From contig NZ_JMQN01000045.1 in NCBI RefSeq assembly GCF_000705555.1, forward strand, positions 1 to 64,000: 64,000 nucleotides of DNA. Reading direction: 5' to 3'. Origin of the DNA: Marinobacterium lacunae. Its GTDB lineage: Bacteria > Pseudomonadota > Gammaproteobacteria > Pseudomonadales > Balneatricaceae. The notes beneath the pieces were generated by a model. It made no database searches. It was not told the origin of the DNA and was given only the letters and a program-made list of their open reading frames with translations. Below are positions 50,399-61,045 of this stretch, piece after piece. The number at the start of each line of letters is the position of its first letter. Within the stretch, counting starts at the first letter, position 1. Made by a program: the position numbers and the translations under genes.

Positions 50399-50784
50399 TC
50401 ACACTGAAATTCCCCCGGTACCACTACAGTCAGTGAACCGGTCAAGGTTTGGGTACTTAATCGCAGGTTACGTAGGAGAAAAGGGGTATCCGCGCAACAG
50501 ACTCGCTGCAGGCCATGTGCTTAATCAACTGCGCGCAAGAGTGACAATCCGCGCTCAGAAATGCCGCGCTTGGTGGCGGTACGTTTGAAGTATCCATCTA
50601 TCAGTCCCTTTGGATCTCTCGGGTAAGCCCGTGCATCGACTGCCTGTATGATTCTCAGGTCAGTTTGCGACCTTTTGCCCCCCCTGCGACAACCATCCTC
50701 GATCAAGAAATCTTATTTGTACGCTATAACGCACAGGCGTATGCTGTTGCGCATTGTGCGCTATAACGTCCAGAGGGATGCAAG
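50399..50784. other. Gap between IS5 remnant and benE
   Basis: About 390 bp. The left part has no clear feature. A minus-strand 61-aa frame (50521-50706, with a basic ARAYPRDPKGLIDGYFKRTATKRG stretch) looks like a fragment of a larger gene but I cannot name it. The right part holds a 10-bp direct repeat (CGCTATAACG at 50722-50731 and 50759-50768) and a perfect dyad at 50749-50761, the likely promoter and operator of benE. Confidence 0.5.
50749..50761. promoter_or_regulatory. Candidate operator of benE
   Basis: Perfect 5-bp inverted repeat GCGCATTGTGCGC. It abuts TATAAC (50762-50767), which could be a -10 element, and lies 23 bp upstream of the benE start codon. A repressor bound here would block transcription. 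Direct repeats of CGCTATAACG flank it at 37-bp spacing. Confidence 0.45.
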
Positions 50785-51963
50785 ATGAGAGGCTTGTTCA
50801 ACCTGTCGCATATATCGGCGGGTTTTGTTGCGGTGCTGGTGGGGTACACCAGTTCGGCGGTGATTATCTTTCAGGCGGCAGCAAGTGCCGGTGCAGGTGC
50901 GGCTGAGATCAGTTCCTGGCTCTGGGCGCTGGGTGTGGGCATGGCGATCACCAGTATCGGGCTCTCGTTGCGTTACAAAACCCCTGTACTCACGGCGTGG
51001 TCGACGCCGGGGGCTGCGCTGCTGATCACGGGCCTTTCGGGGCTGTCGATCAACGAGGCGGTGGGCATTTTTCTGTTCAGCTCGGCGCTGATCACGATCT
51101 GCGGCCTTACAGGCTGGTTCGAGCGGTTGATGCAGCATATCCCTGCCCCACTGGCCGCCGCCATGTTGGGGGGCGTTCTGCTTCAGTTTGGGATACAGCT
51201 GTTCGGCGCTTTACAGCATCAGTTGCTACTGGTCGGTTTAATGCTGGCCAGTTTCCTGATCGTGCGTCAGTTTTTGCCACGCTATACGATTCCGCTAACG
51301 CTGTTGATCGGGCTTGTGATTGCCGCGCTGACGGGCATGCTGAAGCTGGACAGTCTTGGCTGGCAGCTCGCCTCCCCTATTTTCGTGATGCCCGAGTTTT
51401 CCATTACCGCGCTGATCGGTGTGGGTATACCGCTGTTTATCGTTACCATGGCGTCGCAAAACATTCCTGGGCTTGCGGTGCTGCGTGCAAACGGTTACGA
51501 CACTCCTGCTTCACCGTTGATAACGGGCACAGGGCTTACCGGCCTGTTGCTCGCCCCTTTTGGCGGATTTGCGTTTAACCTTGCTGCGATCACCGCTGCA
51601 ATCTGCATGGGACGCGAGGCCGACCCGGACCCGTCACGGCGGTATCTGGCAACGGTCTGGGCAGGTGTTTTCTATCTGCTCACGGGGCTGTTCGGCGCGA
51701 CGGTTGCAGCGTTGTTTGCAGCGTTTCCCAGTGAACTGGTTATGGCCATCGCAGGGCTTGCACTGCTCGGCACCATCGGCAACAGTCTGGGAGCGGCGCT
51801 GGCCGAACCTGATAGCCGCGATGCAGCGCTGCTCACCTTTTTGGTTACCGCCTCAGGGCTCACGCTGGCGGGAATCGGCAGTGCATTCTGGGGGCTGGCG
51901 ATCGGCCTTATCGCCTACCACCTGCCGGCGCTTCTCTCTGGAATAAAAAAAGGCGCCTGCTAA
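50785..51963 (+). CDS. benE: Benzoate/H+ symporter BenE family transporter
   Basis: A 392-aa inner-membrane transporter of the benzoate:H+ symporter family with about twelve hydrophobic helices. Family-like segments are HISAGFVAVLVGYTSSAVIIFQAA near 9-32, ALGVGMAITSIGLSLRYKTPVLTAWSTPGAALL near 48-80, and GIPLFIVTMASQNIPGLAVLRANGYDTPASPL near 213-244. BenE proteins import benzoate, but no benABCD catabolic genes are in the window, so the true substrate is uncertain. ATG 50785, ribosome site AGAGGGA. Its stop codon lies in the loop of the katG terminator. Confidence 0.9.
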   Translation: MRGLFNLSHISAGFVAVLVGYTSSAVIIFQAAASAGAGAAEISSWLWALGVGMAITSIGLSLRYKTPVLTAWSTPGAALLITGLSGLSINEAVGIFLFSSALITICGLTGWFERLMQHIPAPLAAAMLGGVLLQFGIQLFGALQHQLLLVGLMLASFLIVRQFLPRYTIPLTLLIGLVIAALTGMLKLDSLGWQLASPIFVMPEFSITALIGVGIPLFIVTMASQNIPGLAVLRANGYDTPASPLITGTGLTGLLLAPFGGFAFNLAAITAAICMGREADPDPSRRYLATVWAGVFYLLTGLFGATVAALFAAFPSELVMAIAGLALLGTIGNSLGAALAEPDSRDAALLTFLVTASGLTLAGIGSAFWGLAIGLIAYHLPALLSGIKKGAC

Positions 51964-51973
51964 CAGGCGCCTT
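51950..51973 (-). terminator. Rho-independent terminator of katG embedded in benE
   Basis: AAGGCGCCTG pairs with CAGGCGCCTT around CTAA. Read on the minus strand the hairpin is followed by T7, so it ends katG transcription. It overlaps the last codons and stop of benE; on the plus strand no T-run follows, so it would stop benE less efficiently. Confidence 0.85.
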
Positions 51974-51997
51974 GAGTGTACCGGTGCGTGAAACCGA

Positions 51998-54421
<2,424 letters not shown>

Positions 54422-54982
54422 ATGAGTGGCTTTGACCTGAGTAATTTGAGTCGGGATATCGATCCGCAGGAGGAGAAGACCCCCCCGCTGGAAAAATGGA
54501 ACCCCGAATTTTGTGGCGATATCGATATGCGTATCGCCCGGGACGGCACCTGGTTCCACGAAGGTACGCCGATCGGTCGCAAGCCAATGGTGAAGATGTT
54601 TTCACGGGTGCTCTGGCAGGAGGATGGCCGCTATTTTCTGAAGACGCCGGTAGAGAAAGTGGGTATTCAGGTGGACGACCTGCCCTTCCTGTTCGTTGAT
54701 CTGGAGGTGGTCGAGGGCGACAAGGGTCAGGAGCTGCACTTTCGCAGCAGCACCGACGATCACGTCGTCGCAGGCCCCGAACACCCGCTGGTGGTTACCC
54801 AAAACAGCGACACCGACCAGCCGGAACCGGCGCTACTGGTGCGCTTTGGCATGTACGGGCGCATCAACCGCAATGTGTTCTACCGTCTGGTCGAGATGGC
54901 AACGCCCGAGCCCTGCACCGAAGGTGGTGAAGAGCTCGTGCTGTACAGCAGCGGCGAGCGCTTCTCGCTCGGGCGCTACTGA
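54422..54982 (+). CDS. DUF1285 family protein
   Basis: A 186-aa protein of the DUF1285 family, cytosolic, function unknown. The family fold is suggested by CGDIDMRIARDGTWFHEGTPIGRKPMVKMFSRVLWQEDGRYFLKTPVEKVGIQVDDLPFLFVDL near 31-94 and a C-terminal GMYGRINRNVFYRLVEMA near 141-158. ATG 54422; no strong ribosome site seen. Divergent from katG and convergent with the NAGGN peptidase after 8 bp. Confidence 0.88.
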   Translation: MSGFDLSNLSRDIDPQEEKTPPLEKWNPEFCGDIDMRIARDGTWFHEGTPIGRKPMVKMFSRVLWQEDGRYFLKTPVEKVGIQVDDLPFLFVDLEVVEGDKGQELHFRSSTDDHVVAGPEHPLVVTQNSDTDQPEPALLVRFGMYGRINRNVFYRLVEMATPEPCTEGGEELVLYSSGERFSLGRY

Positions 54983-54990
54983 CACCCGGT

Positions 54991-56124
54991 TCAGCTTGAG
55001 CGCAGGCGCTCGGTATCGTGGATAAGCGGATACTCTTCGTCGGAGCCGATCACGTTTTCATGCTCGGCAAACAGCGGTTTAGAGCGCATGTAGCCAACCA
55101 GCAGATCCGCTACGGAAACCAGCGAGCGTATGTGACTGCGTTCCCAACCGTGTGACGCATCGAGCGCGAAGCAGATCAGTGCAGTGCGAATGTCGTTACC
55201 CGCCTCCAGTGCCGAGGCGGCATCGCTGCGGTAGAACTTGAACACATCGCGGCTAAACTCGATCTCGTCGCGCTTGCATACGCCGATCAGGTGCTGAGTC
55301 AGATGTCGGTCAAAGGGGCCGCTGGAGTCCTGCATGGCGATGGTAACGCCATACTCGCAGGTGTTCTGCTCCGGCGCGATGGTGCCGTTATCGATCGACA
55401 CCATCTCGGCAACATCACCGTGCAGAATGTGCGACGCCCCCACACCCACCTCTTCCGAGATAGTAAACAGCAGGTGACAGTCGAGTTCAGGCTCCTCACC
55501 GGCATCGCGTAGCGCCTTGGCCGCGGCCAGCATGCTGGCCACACCGGCCTTATCATCGAGATGGCGACCATTGATGAACCCTTTCTCGGTAAACTCGGGG
55601 TTAGAGTCCACCGACACGAAGTCTCCGACCCGAACCCCCATCGACCAGAGCTGTTCGATCTGATTGGCCGGCTCGTCGATGCGGATCTCCAGGTTATCCC
55701 ACGAGGAGGGCTGAGCATCCACTTCGGTGTTGTAGGTGTGTCCCGATGCCTTCAGCGGCAGAATGGTGCCCTGATAGATCTGACCGTTGTCACAGTGAAT
55801 TTTGACCCTGGCGCCCTCTGCAAAGCGGGCATTCCAGTGACCGATCGGCACAACGCGCAGCCGGCCATCACGCTTGATCCCCTTCACCATCGCACCCAAC
55901 GTATCCAGATGCGCAGCAATGGCACGGCGGGGGCTTTCATGGCGCCCGGGTATGATGGCACGTATCGCACCTCGCCGGGTCAGCTCATAGCGGATATCCA
56001 TCTTGTCCAGCTCGCCACACACATAACGGACGACATCGTCCGTCATGCCCGAAGGGCTGGGTATCAACAGTAAAGCGCGGAGCTGCTCGCGCAAGTAATC
56101 GGTATCGATTGGCAATTGAGTCAC
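54991..56124 (-). CDS. NAGGN-system M42-family peptidase
   Basis: A 377-aa M42 aminopeptidase of the subgroup that accompanies N-acetylglutaminylglutamine amide biosynthesis. Metal-site blocks are AAHLDTLGAM near 69-78, NGRHLDDKAGVASMLAA near 185-201 and FTISEEVGVGASH near 222-234. It may recycle or process the dipeptide osmolyte (role not established). The start is GTG 56124 with GGAG. It follows ngg by 14 bp in the same operon. Confidence 0.9.
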   Translation of the reverse strand: MTQLPIDTDYLREQLRALLLIPSPSGMTDDVVRYVCGELDKMDIRYELTRRGAIRAIIPGRHESPRRAIAAHLDTLGAMVKGIKRDGRLRVVPIGHWNARFAEGARVKIHCDNGQIYQGTILPLKASGHTYNTEVDAQPSSWDNLEIRIDEPANQIEQLWSMGVRVGDFVSVDSNPEFTEKGFINGRHLDDKAGVASMLAAAKALRDAGEEPELDCHLLFTISEEVGVGASHILHGDVAEMVSIDNGTIAPEQNTCEYGVTIAMQDSSGPFDRHLTQHLIGVCKRDEIEFSRDVFKFYRSDAASALEAGNDIRTALICFALDASHGWERSHIRSLVSVADLLVGYMRSKPLFAEHENVIGSDEEYPLIHDTERLRSS

Positions 56125-56138
56125 GTCTCGCTCCTTTT

Positions 56139-57956
56139 TTAGTTGTCCTCTGTGTACTGTCTGCGTGCCGGTTGGCTGTGTGTGTGCGGAAACAGCAAAT
56201 CGACAAAGCGTTCCACGGTGGGCTGAGGCTCATGGTTGGCCAGCCCCGGCCGCTCGTTGGCCTCAATAATGGCGTAGTCGGGCCCGGTGACATCGGGCAC
56301 CATGAAGTCGAGCCCCACAACCGGAATCTCCAGCGCCTTGGCAGCACGAACCGCCGCCGATGACAGTACGGTGTGCAGATCGGCAGTGACATCATGAATG
56401 GTGCCGCCGGTGTGCAGGTTAGCGGTGGTGCGCACCTGCAACCACTGGCCAGCGTCGATTACATCCTCCAGACTGTATCCCGCCTTGCGCACGCAGCGTT
56501 CGGTCTCCTCATCCAGCGGAATGGTGCTCTCTCCGTCGGTAGCGGCGGCACGACGGCGGCTCAGGCGTTCGATAAGCTCGGATATGCGCTGTTTACCATC
56601 GCCCTGCACTTTCGGGGGCCTGCGCACCGCCGCAGCCACCACCTTGTAGTCGATCACAATGATGCGCAGGTCTTCACCGTTTACGCACTGCTCAAGCAGT
56701 ACTTTGTCGCAGTAGTGGCGCGCGTTCTCGACGGCGGCCTCAACCTCCTCGACGTCGGAGAGCCCCACCTGAATGCCACGGCCCTGCTCGCCTCTGGCGG
56801 GTTTCACAACCACCTTTTGGTGACGTGAGAGGAACTCGTCGATCACCCCTTCACGGCTCACCACAACCTGCTCAGGTACGCGCAAGCCCTCTTTTTGCAA
56901 CAGGCGACGCGTCACCGCCTTGTCGTCACAGCGGCTCATGGCCACTGCACTGGTCATTTCGCTGAGGGATTCACGGCAGGTTACCCAGCGCCCGCCCAGC
57001 GACAGCCGGAAGAACCCGCCCTCGGCATCAAGCACCTCAACGCCGATACCGCGACGGCGCGCTTCTCGCGTGATCAGCCGGGCGTAGATGTTGAGATCCT
57101 CTTCAGGGTCTTCGCCAATAAACAGTTTTTCGTTGATCGAGTTCTTGTGTTTCAGGCAGTACACCGGCACCTGCTTGAAACCGAGCTTGTCGTACAGATT
57201 GATCGCCGCCTGGTTGTCGTGCATCACCGAGAGGTCCATAAAGGCCCGGCCCCGCCCGGCCATAACCTTGATCAGCTCCCGCGAGAGCCATTCGCCCACG
57301 GCGGGAAGGTGTGTCTGCGGGTCGGTCACCAACGCCCAGAGGCTGCAACCGTTATCGGGGTCATTGAAGGCGATACGGTGATCGACACCGGTGACCACAC
57401 CGACAATTTCACCGCTGTTCTCATCCTCCGCTATCAGCACGGTGAGCTCGGGCTTGTCCTCCAGCTTGCTGTAAAAGCCGTCATAGGCGGGCACCATATT
57501 GCGCGCCATGTAGAGCCGGTTAATACGCAACTGGTCGTCGTCTGCTGTCATCGGCCTGATGCGCACGCCCTTGGGACGGGAGTCGCGCAGGCGGTAATGG
57601 GCAAAGTCGAGGCGGTAGGTCAGCGACGGATCCATGAACAGATCCTGCGGGGCGTAGGAGAGCGCAAGATGCGGCTCGCGCACGTACAGCGCGATATCGC
57701 GACGCCCCTCCCGCTCCCGTCGTAGCAGCAGCGCCAGCGTTTTAGGATCGCGGAAGGTCTGGCCGAAGATCAGCCGTCCCCAGCCGCAATCGATGGCGAC
57801 TTCATCGCGCATCGCCTCCACGGCCGGATTGTCCAGCGGGTCACCCCAGTGCTTGAGCGATGCCATGGCCGAGGGATCCATCGGATCCTGCCGCGCGGCA
57901 AGTGGCTTGCCGTTTGTGTGTACCGCGTTTTTTTTGGTCACCGTTTCAGACTCCAT
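56139..57956 (-). CDS. ngg: N-acetylglutaminylglutamine synthetase
   Basis: A 605-aa bifunctional enzyme with a GNAT domain (about 115-280) and an ATP-grasp ligase domain (about 305-590). VGVVTGVDHRIAFNDPDNGCSLWALVTDPQ near 200-230 is in the GNAT part; VVVKPARGEQGRGIQVGL near 400-417 and GLDFMVPDVTGPDYAIIEANERPGL near 560-584 are ATP-grasp motifs. It makes N-acetylglutaminylglutamine for osmoprotection. The start ATG 57956 overlaps the asnO stop by 11 bp. The open frame's longer start adds a non-family leader. Confidence 0.92.
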   Translation of the reverse strand: MESETVTKKNAVHTNGKPLAARQDPMDPSAMASLKHWGDPLDNPAVEAMRDEVAIDCGWGRLIFGQTFRDPKTLALLLRREREGRRDIALYVREPHLALSYAPQDLFMDPSLTYRLDFAHYRLRDSRPKGVRIRPMTADDDQLRINRLYMARNMVPAYDGFYSKLEDKPELTVLIAEDENSGEIVGVVTGVDHRIAFNDPDNGCSLWALVTDPQTHLPAVGEWLSRELIKVMAGRGRAFMDLSVMHDNQAAINLYDKLGFKQVPVYCLKHKNSINEKLFIGEDPEEDLNIYARLITREARRRGIGVEVLDAEGGFFRLSLGGRWVTCRESLSEMTSAVAMSRCDDKAVTRRLLQKEGLRVPEQVVVSREGVIDEFLSRHQKVVVKPARGEQGRGIQVGLSDVEEVEAAVENARHYCDKVLLEQCVNGEDLRIIVIDYKVVAAAVRRPPKVQGDGKQRISELIERLSRRRAAATDGESTIPLDEETERCVRKAGYSLEDVIDAGQWLQVRTTANLHTGGTIHDVTADLHTVLSSAAVRAAKALEIPVVGLDFMVPDVTGPDYAIIEANERPGLANHEPQPTVERFVDLLFPHTHSQPARRQYTEDN

Positions 57957-59718
57957 GGGTCTGTAGCCACATCTCCAGCAGCGCCATCTGCCAGAGTTTG
58001 GACCCCCGCAAGGGGGTAATATGATCACGCGGCGCGTCCATCAGCTGCTCGAGATACTCGCGTCGGAACAGGCCTCGCTGGCGGCAGGTATCGCTATCGA
58101 GATACTGCCGTACGAAATCGAGATAGGGCCCTTCGATATATTTCAGTGCCGGTACCGGGAAATAGCCCTTGGGGCGGTCGATCACCTCATTGGGGATAAT
58201 CCGCCGCGCCATCTCCTTGAGCACATATTTGCCACCATCGCGCACCTTAAGCTCGGCCGGTATTCGCCCTGCCAGCTCTACCACCTCGTGATCGAGAAAC
58301 GGCACGCGCGCCTCAAGGCCCCATGCCATGGTCATGTTGTCCACTCGCTTGACCGGGTCGTCCACCAACATCACGTTGGTATCGATATGTAGCGCCTTGT
58401 CCACGGGGCGCCGCGCATCGGCGGCCGCAAAATAGCGCTCTACGAACTGCCGCGAGTAGTTATCACCGACATAGTCCGAGCAGATCGCCCGCGCAAACTC
58501 CTCTTCGCTGCGATCGAAAAACGCCTTGCTGTAGTCATCGACCGCGTCCTCGCTATTCAGCATAGGCGGATACCAGTGGTACCCCCCAAACACCTCGTCC
58601 GCCCCCTGACCACTCTGTACCACCTTCAGGTGTTTCGACACTTCGTGCGAGAGCAGGAAAAAGCCCACGTTGTCATAGCTGACCATCGGCTCGGACATCG
58701 CATCGAACGTCTGTGGCAAGGTCTCCAGCAAACGGCTTGAGGGCACCTTTATCTGGTGGTGCTCGGTGCCATAGTGCTGTGCGATGATGTCGGAATACTT
58801 AAACTCGTCCCCTTTTTCGCCGCCGGCCGCTTCGAACCCAACCGAGAAGGTGTTAAGCCCGCTCTGGCCATGCTCGGCCAGTAGCCCCACAATCAGGCTT
58901 GAATCCAGCCCGCCCGAGAGCAACACACCCACCGGCACATCGGCAACGGCACGACGCTCAACCGAGCGGCACATCGTGGCCAGCAGTTCATCTTCCCAAT
59001 CGCGCTGGGCCTTGTCCTCATCGCCTGCCTGCGGGCCCATTTTCTGCGACCAGTAGTGTGTATCCCGATGACTGCCATCCGCCTCGATCACCCGGTAGGT
59101 CGCCGGTGGCAGCTTTCTGATGCCCTTGAACAGCGTTAGCGGTGGCGGTACAACCGCGTGCCACTGCATGTAGTGATGCAATGCCTGGGGATCGATCTCG
59201 GTATCGACGTCTCCGGCTGCGAGAATGGCAGGCAACGACGATGCAAACCGCAGCCTGTCGCCACTTTTCGAGTAGTAGAAGGGTTTGATACCGAAGCGGT
59301 CTCGGGCCATGACGATACGGCCGCTGTCACGATCATGAACCGTAAAGGCAAACATGCCGTTAAAGCGCTGAACGCACTCTGGCCCCCAGGCATGAAACGC
59401 CTTGAGGACCACCTCGGTGTCGCCGTTGGAGAAAAAGCGGTAGCCAAGCGCAGTCAGCTCGGTACGCAGCTGGCGATAATTGTAGATACAGCCGTTGAAT
59501 ACGAGGGTCAGGCCTAACTCCGGATCATGCATCGGCTGCTGCGCATGATCGGACAAGTCGATGATCTTCAGCCGGCGATGGCCAAAGACTATATTGTTCT
59601 GGGCGTAAATACCGCCGGCATCCGGCCCTCTTGGCCTCAACCTTTCGGCCATGCGCTCCACAGCCGCTACAGAGGGGGTACTGCCATCAAACGTTATCTC
59701 GCCACAGATGCCACACAT
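57946..59718 (-). CDS. asnO: N-acetylglutaminylglutamine amidotransferase (AsnB family)
   Basis: A 590-aa asparagine-synthetase-type enzyme. After removal of Met1 it begins with the nucleophile Cys2 (MCGICGE). The glutaminase domain (about 2-210) is followed by a synthetase domain (about 235-590) with the PP-loop LSGGLDSSLIVGLLAEHG near 265-282. It amidates the terminal carboxyl of N-acetylglutaminylglutamine to give NAGGN. The frame extends upstream to 59769, but Met-Cys is needed for catalysis, so ATG 59718 is right. First gene of the operon; an operator-like region lies upstream. Confidence 0.93.
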   Translation of the reverse strand: MCGICGEITFDGSTPSVAAVERMAERLRPRGPDAGGIYAQNNIVFGHRRLKIIDLSDHAQQPMHDPELGLTLVFNGCIYNYRQLRTELTALGYRFFSNGDTEVVLKAFHAWGPECVQRFNGMFAFTVHDRDSGRIVMARDRFGIKPFYYSKSGDRLRFASSLPAILAAGDVDTEIDPQALHHYMQWHAVVPPPLTLFKGIRKLPPATYRVIEADGSHRDTHYWSQKMGPQAGDEDKAQRDWEDELLATMCRSVERRAVADVPVGVLLSGGLDSSLIVGLLAEHGQSGLNTFSVGFEAAGGEKGDEFKYSDIIAQHYGTEHHQIKVPSSRLLETLPQTFDAMSEPMVSYDNVGFFLLSHEVSKHLKVVQSGQGADEVFGGYHWYPPMLNSEDAVDDYSKAFFDRSEEEFARAICSDYVGDNYSRQFVERYFAAADARRPVDKALHIDTNVMLVDDPVKRVDNMTMAWGLEARVPFLDHEVVELAGRIPAELKVRDGGKYVLKEMARRIIPNEVIDRPKGYFPVPALKYIEGPYLDFVRQYLDSDTCRQRGLFRREYLEQLMDAPRDHITPLRGSKLWQMALLEMWLQTHGV

Positions 59719-59819
59719 AATATCCGGTTTCCCTGGGTTGGCATGGCCGGCAGACACGGCGCGCCGCATCTAGCGGCCTGCTGAGTTAAATTGCTTTTTA
59801 ACCCTAACAAAGCGGGCGC

Positions 59820-59884
59820 GGTATAACAAACGCACCATTTGGTATAACTATTTGTTTTACAAGAATGCACATAGTGACACTATG
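59820..59884. promoter_or_regulatory. Operator-like elements between asnO and the GST gene
   Basis: Two direct repeats of GGTATAAC (59820-59827 and 59841-59848) are spaced 21 bp (two helical turns). A perfect dyad CATAGTGACACTATG lies at 59870-59884. They lie in the 239-bp divergent gap between asnO and the GST gene, so they may coordinate osmotic or stress expression. The binding factor is unknown. Confidence 0.5.
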
Positions 59885-59957
59885 AAGCGCACCAGGCGCG
59901 CGACCGGCTACACTGTGCCAGAGATCGACACTTCTCAATGACCAATCGGGGACAGAC

Positions 59958-60539
59958 ATGAAACTCATCGGATCCGCTACTTCTCCCTACGTTCGACGCA
60001 TCCGACTGCTGCTGGCCGATGCCGGTCAGGGCTACGAATTTTCAGATCTCAATATCTACGGCGAAGACCGTGAGGAGCTGCGTCGGCAGAATCCAACGCT
60101 GAAGATCCCGGTACTGCATGACGGCGATGAGGTGATTTTCGATTCGCGGGTGATCTACCGCTACTTGCAGGACAAGCTGGACCTGCCGGGCATCAACTGG
60201 AAGCAGGAGAATTTGCTGACCATGATCGACGGCGCCAACGACTCCATGGTGGCGCTGCTGCTGACGCAGCGTTCGGGTATCGATATCAGCGAGGATAAGC
60301 TGTTCTATAACCTGCAACGCGAGCGTATCGAGCAAACTCTCGCCGAACTGGAAAAACTCGTGGCAGACGATGCATTCGAGGTGTGGAACTACCCCGCCAT
60401 GTGTCTCTACAGCATGTTCGACTGGGGCGTGTTCAGAGGATTGCTGGACACCGCAGGCTATCCGCATCTGAGCGCATGGCTGGCAGAGCAGCAGGATCGC
60501 CCCGGCATCCACAGCAGCGACCCAAGAACAGCGGCCTGA
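59958..60539 (+). CDS. Glutathione S-transferase family protein
   Basis: A 193-aa GST. The N-terminal thioredoxin fold has TSPYVRRIRLLLADAG near 8-23 (Ser/Tyr in the G-site) and the cis-Pro KIPVLHDGDEVIFDSRVIYRYL near 49-70. The C-terminal helical domain is short (about 90-185) and ends with LSAWLAEQQDRPG. Substrate unknown. ATG 59958 has no strong ribosome site. Divergent from the NAGGN operon; convergent with the lipoprotein gene. Confidence 0.9.
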   Translation: MKLIGSATSPYVRRIRLLLADAGQGYEFSDLNIYGEDREELRRQNPTLKIPVLHDGDEVIFDSRVIYRYLQDKLDLPGINWKQENLLTMIDGANDSMVALLLTQRSGIDISEDKLFYNLQRERIEQTLAELEKLVADDAFEVWNYPAMCLYSMFDWGVFRGLLDTAGYPHLSAWLAEQQDRPGIHSSDPRTAA

Positions 60540-60562
60540 GCTCACTCGGGCCGCTATCAATA

Positions 60563-61030
60563 TCAGTAGGTTACACGCATGGTCGCGCCGCTGCGCAGCA
60601 CGCGCACGCGGTCACCGACGCGGAAGAACTGATTGTTTTCGACCTCTTGCACCACCGAAATCAGCTCGCCGTTATCCATTCTCAGGGTCAGCTCCTGCCC
60701 CTGTCGACGGCTGGTTGCTTCCTCAATACGCTGCCCAGCTATACCGCCTGCAACGGCACCGAGTACCGAGGTAATCGTCGAGCCCTTGCCTCCGCCGAGC
60801 GTGCTGCCGGCAACGCCACCGACGATGGCACCGGCACCTGCACCCACGACGCCGTCTGTGCGCCCTTCAATTACCACCGGGCGCACCGAATCCACCACCG
60901 CATACTGCACATGCTGTACCTGGCGCGCCTCGCGCCGGCTGTAGGTATCACCGGTTAAACTCTGCTGTGCACAGCCACCGAGCACCAACGCGCCAAGCAG
61001 TATCACAGCTATGGACGTTAACCTTTTCAT
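60563..61030 (-). CDS. Glycine-zipper outer-membrane lipoprotein (SlyB-like)
   Basis: A 155-aa lipoprotein. The signal MKRLTSIAVILLGALVLGGC gives a lipidated Cys at residue 20. The central Gly-rich zipper (about 60-98, VVGAGAGAIVGGVAGSTLGGGKGSTITSVLGAVAGGIAGQ) resembles 17-kDa surface antigens and SlyB/PcpY proteins, and a small beta domain (VGDRVRVLRSGATMRVTY) ends it. Such proteins stabilise the outer membrane. ATG 61030 has GGAG. Confidence 0.88.
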   Translation of the reverse strand: MKRLTSIAVILLGALVLGGCAQQSLTGDTYSRREARQVQHVQYAVVDSVRPVVIEGRTDGVVGAGAGAIVGGVAGSTLGGGKGSTITSVLGAVAGGIAGQRIEEATSRRQGQELTLRMDNGELISVVQEVENNQFFRVGDRVRVLRSGATMRVTY

Positions 61031-61045
61031 CTGTATCTCCTTGAA

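Noticed and set aside
50521-50706. Minus-strand 61-aa frame as a real gene
   Set aside because: It looks like a fragment of something larger, lies beside an IS5 remnant, and shows no ribosome site or family match.
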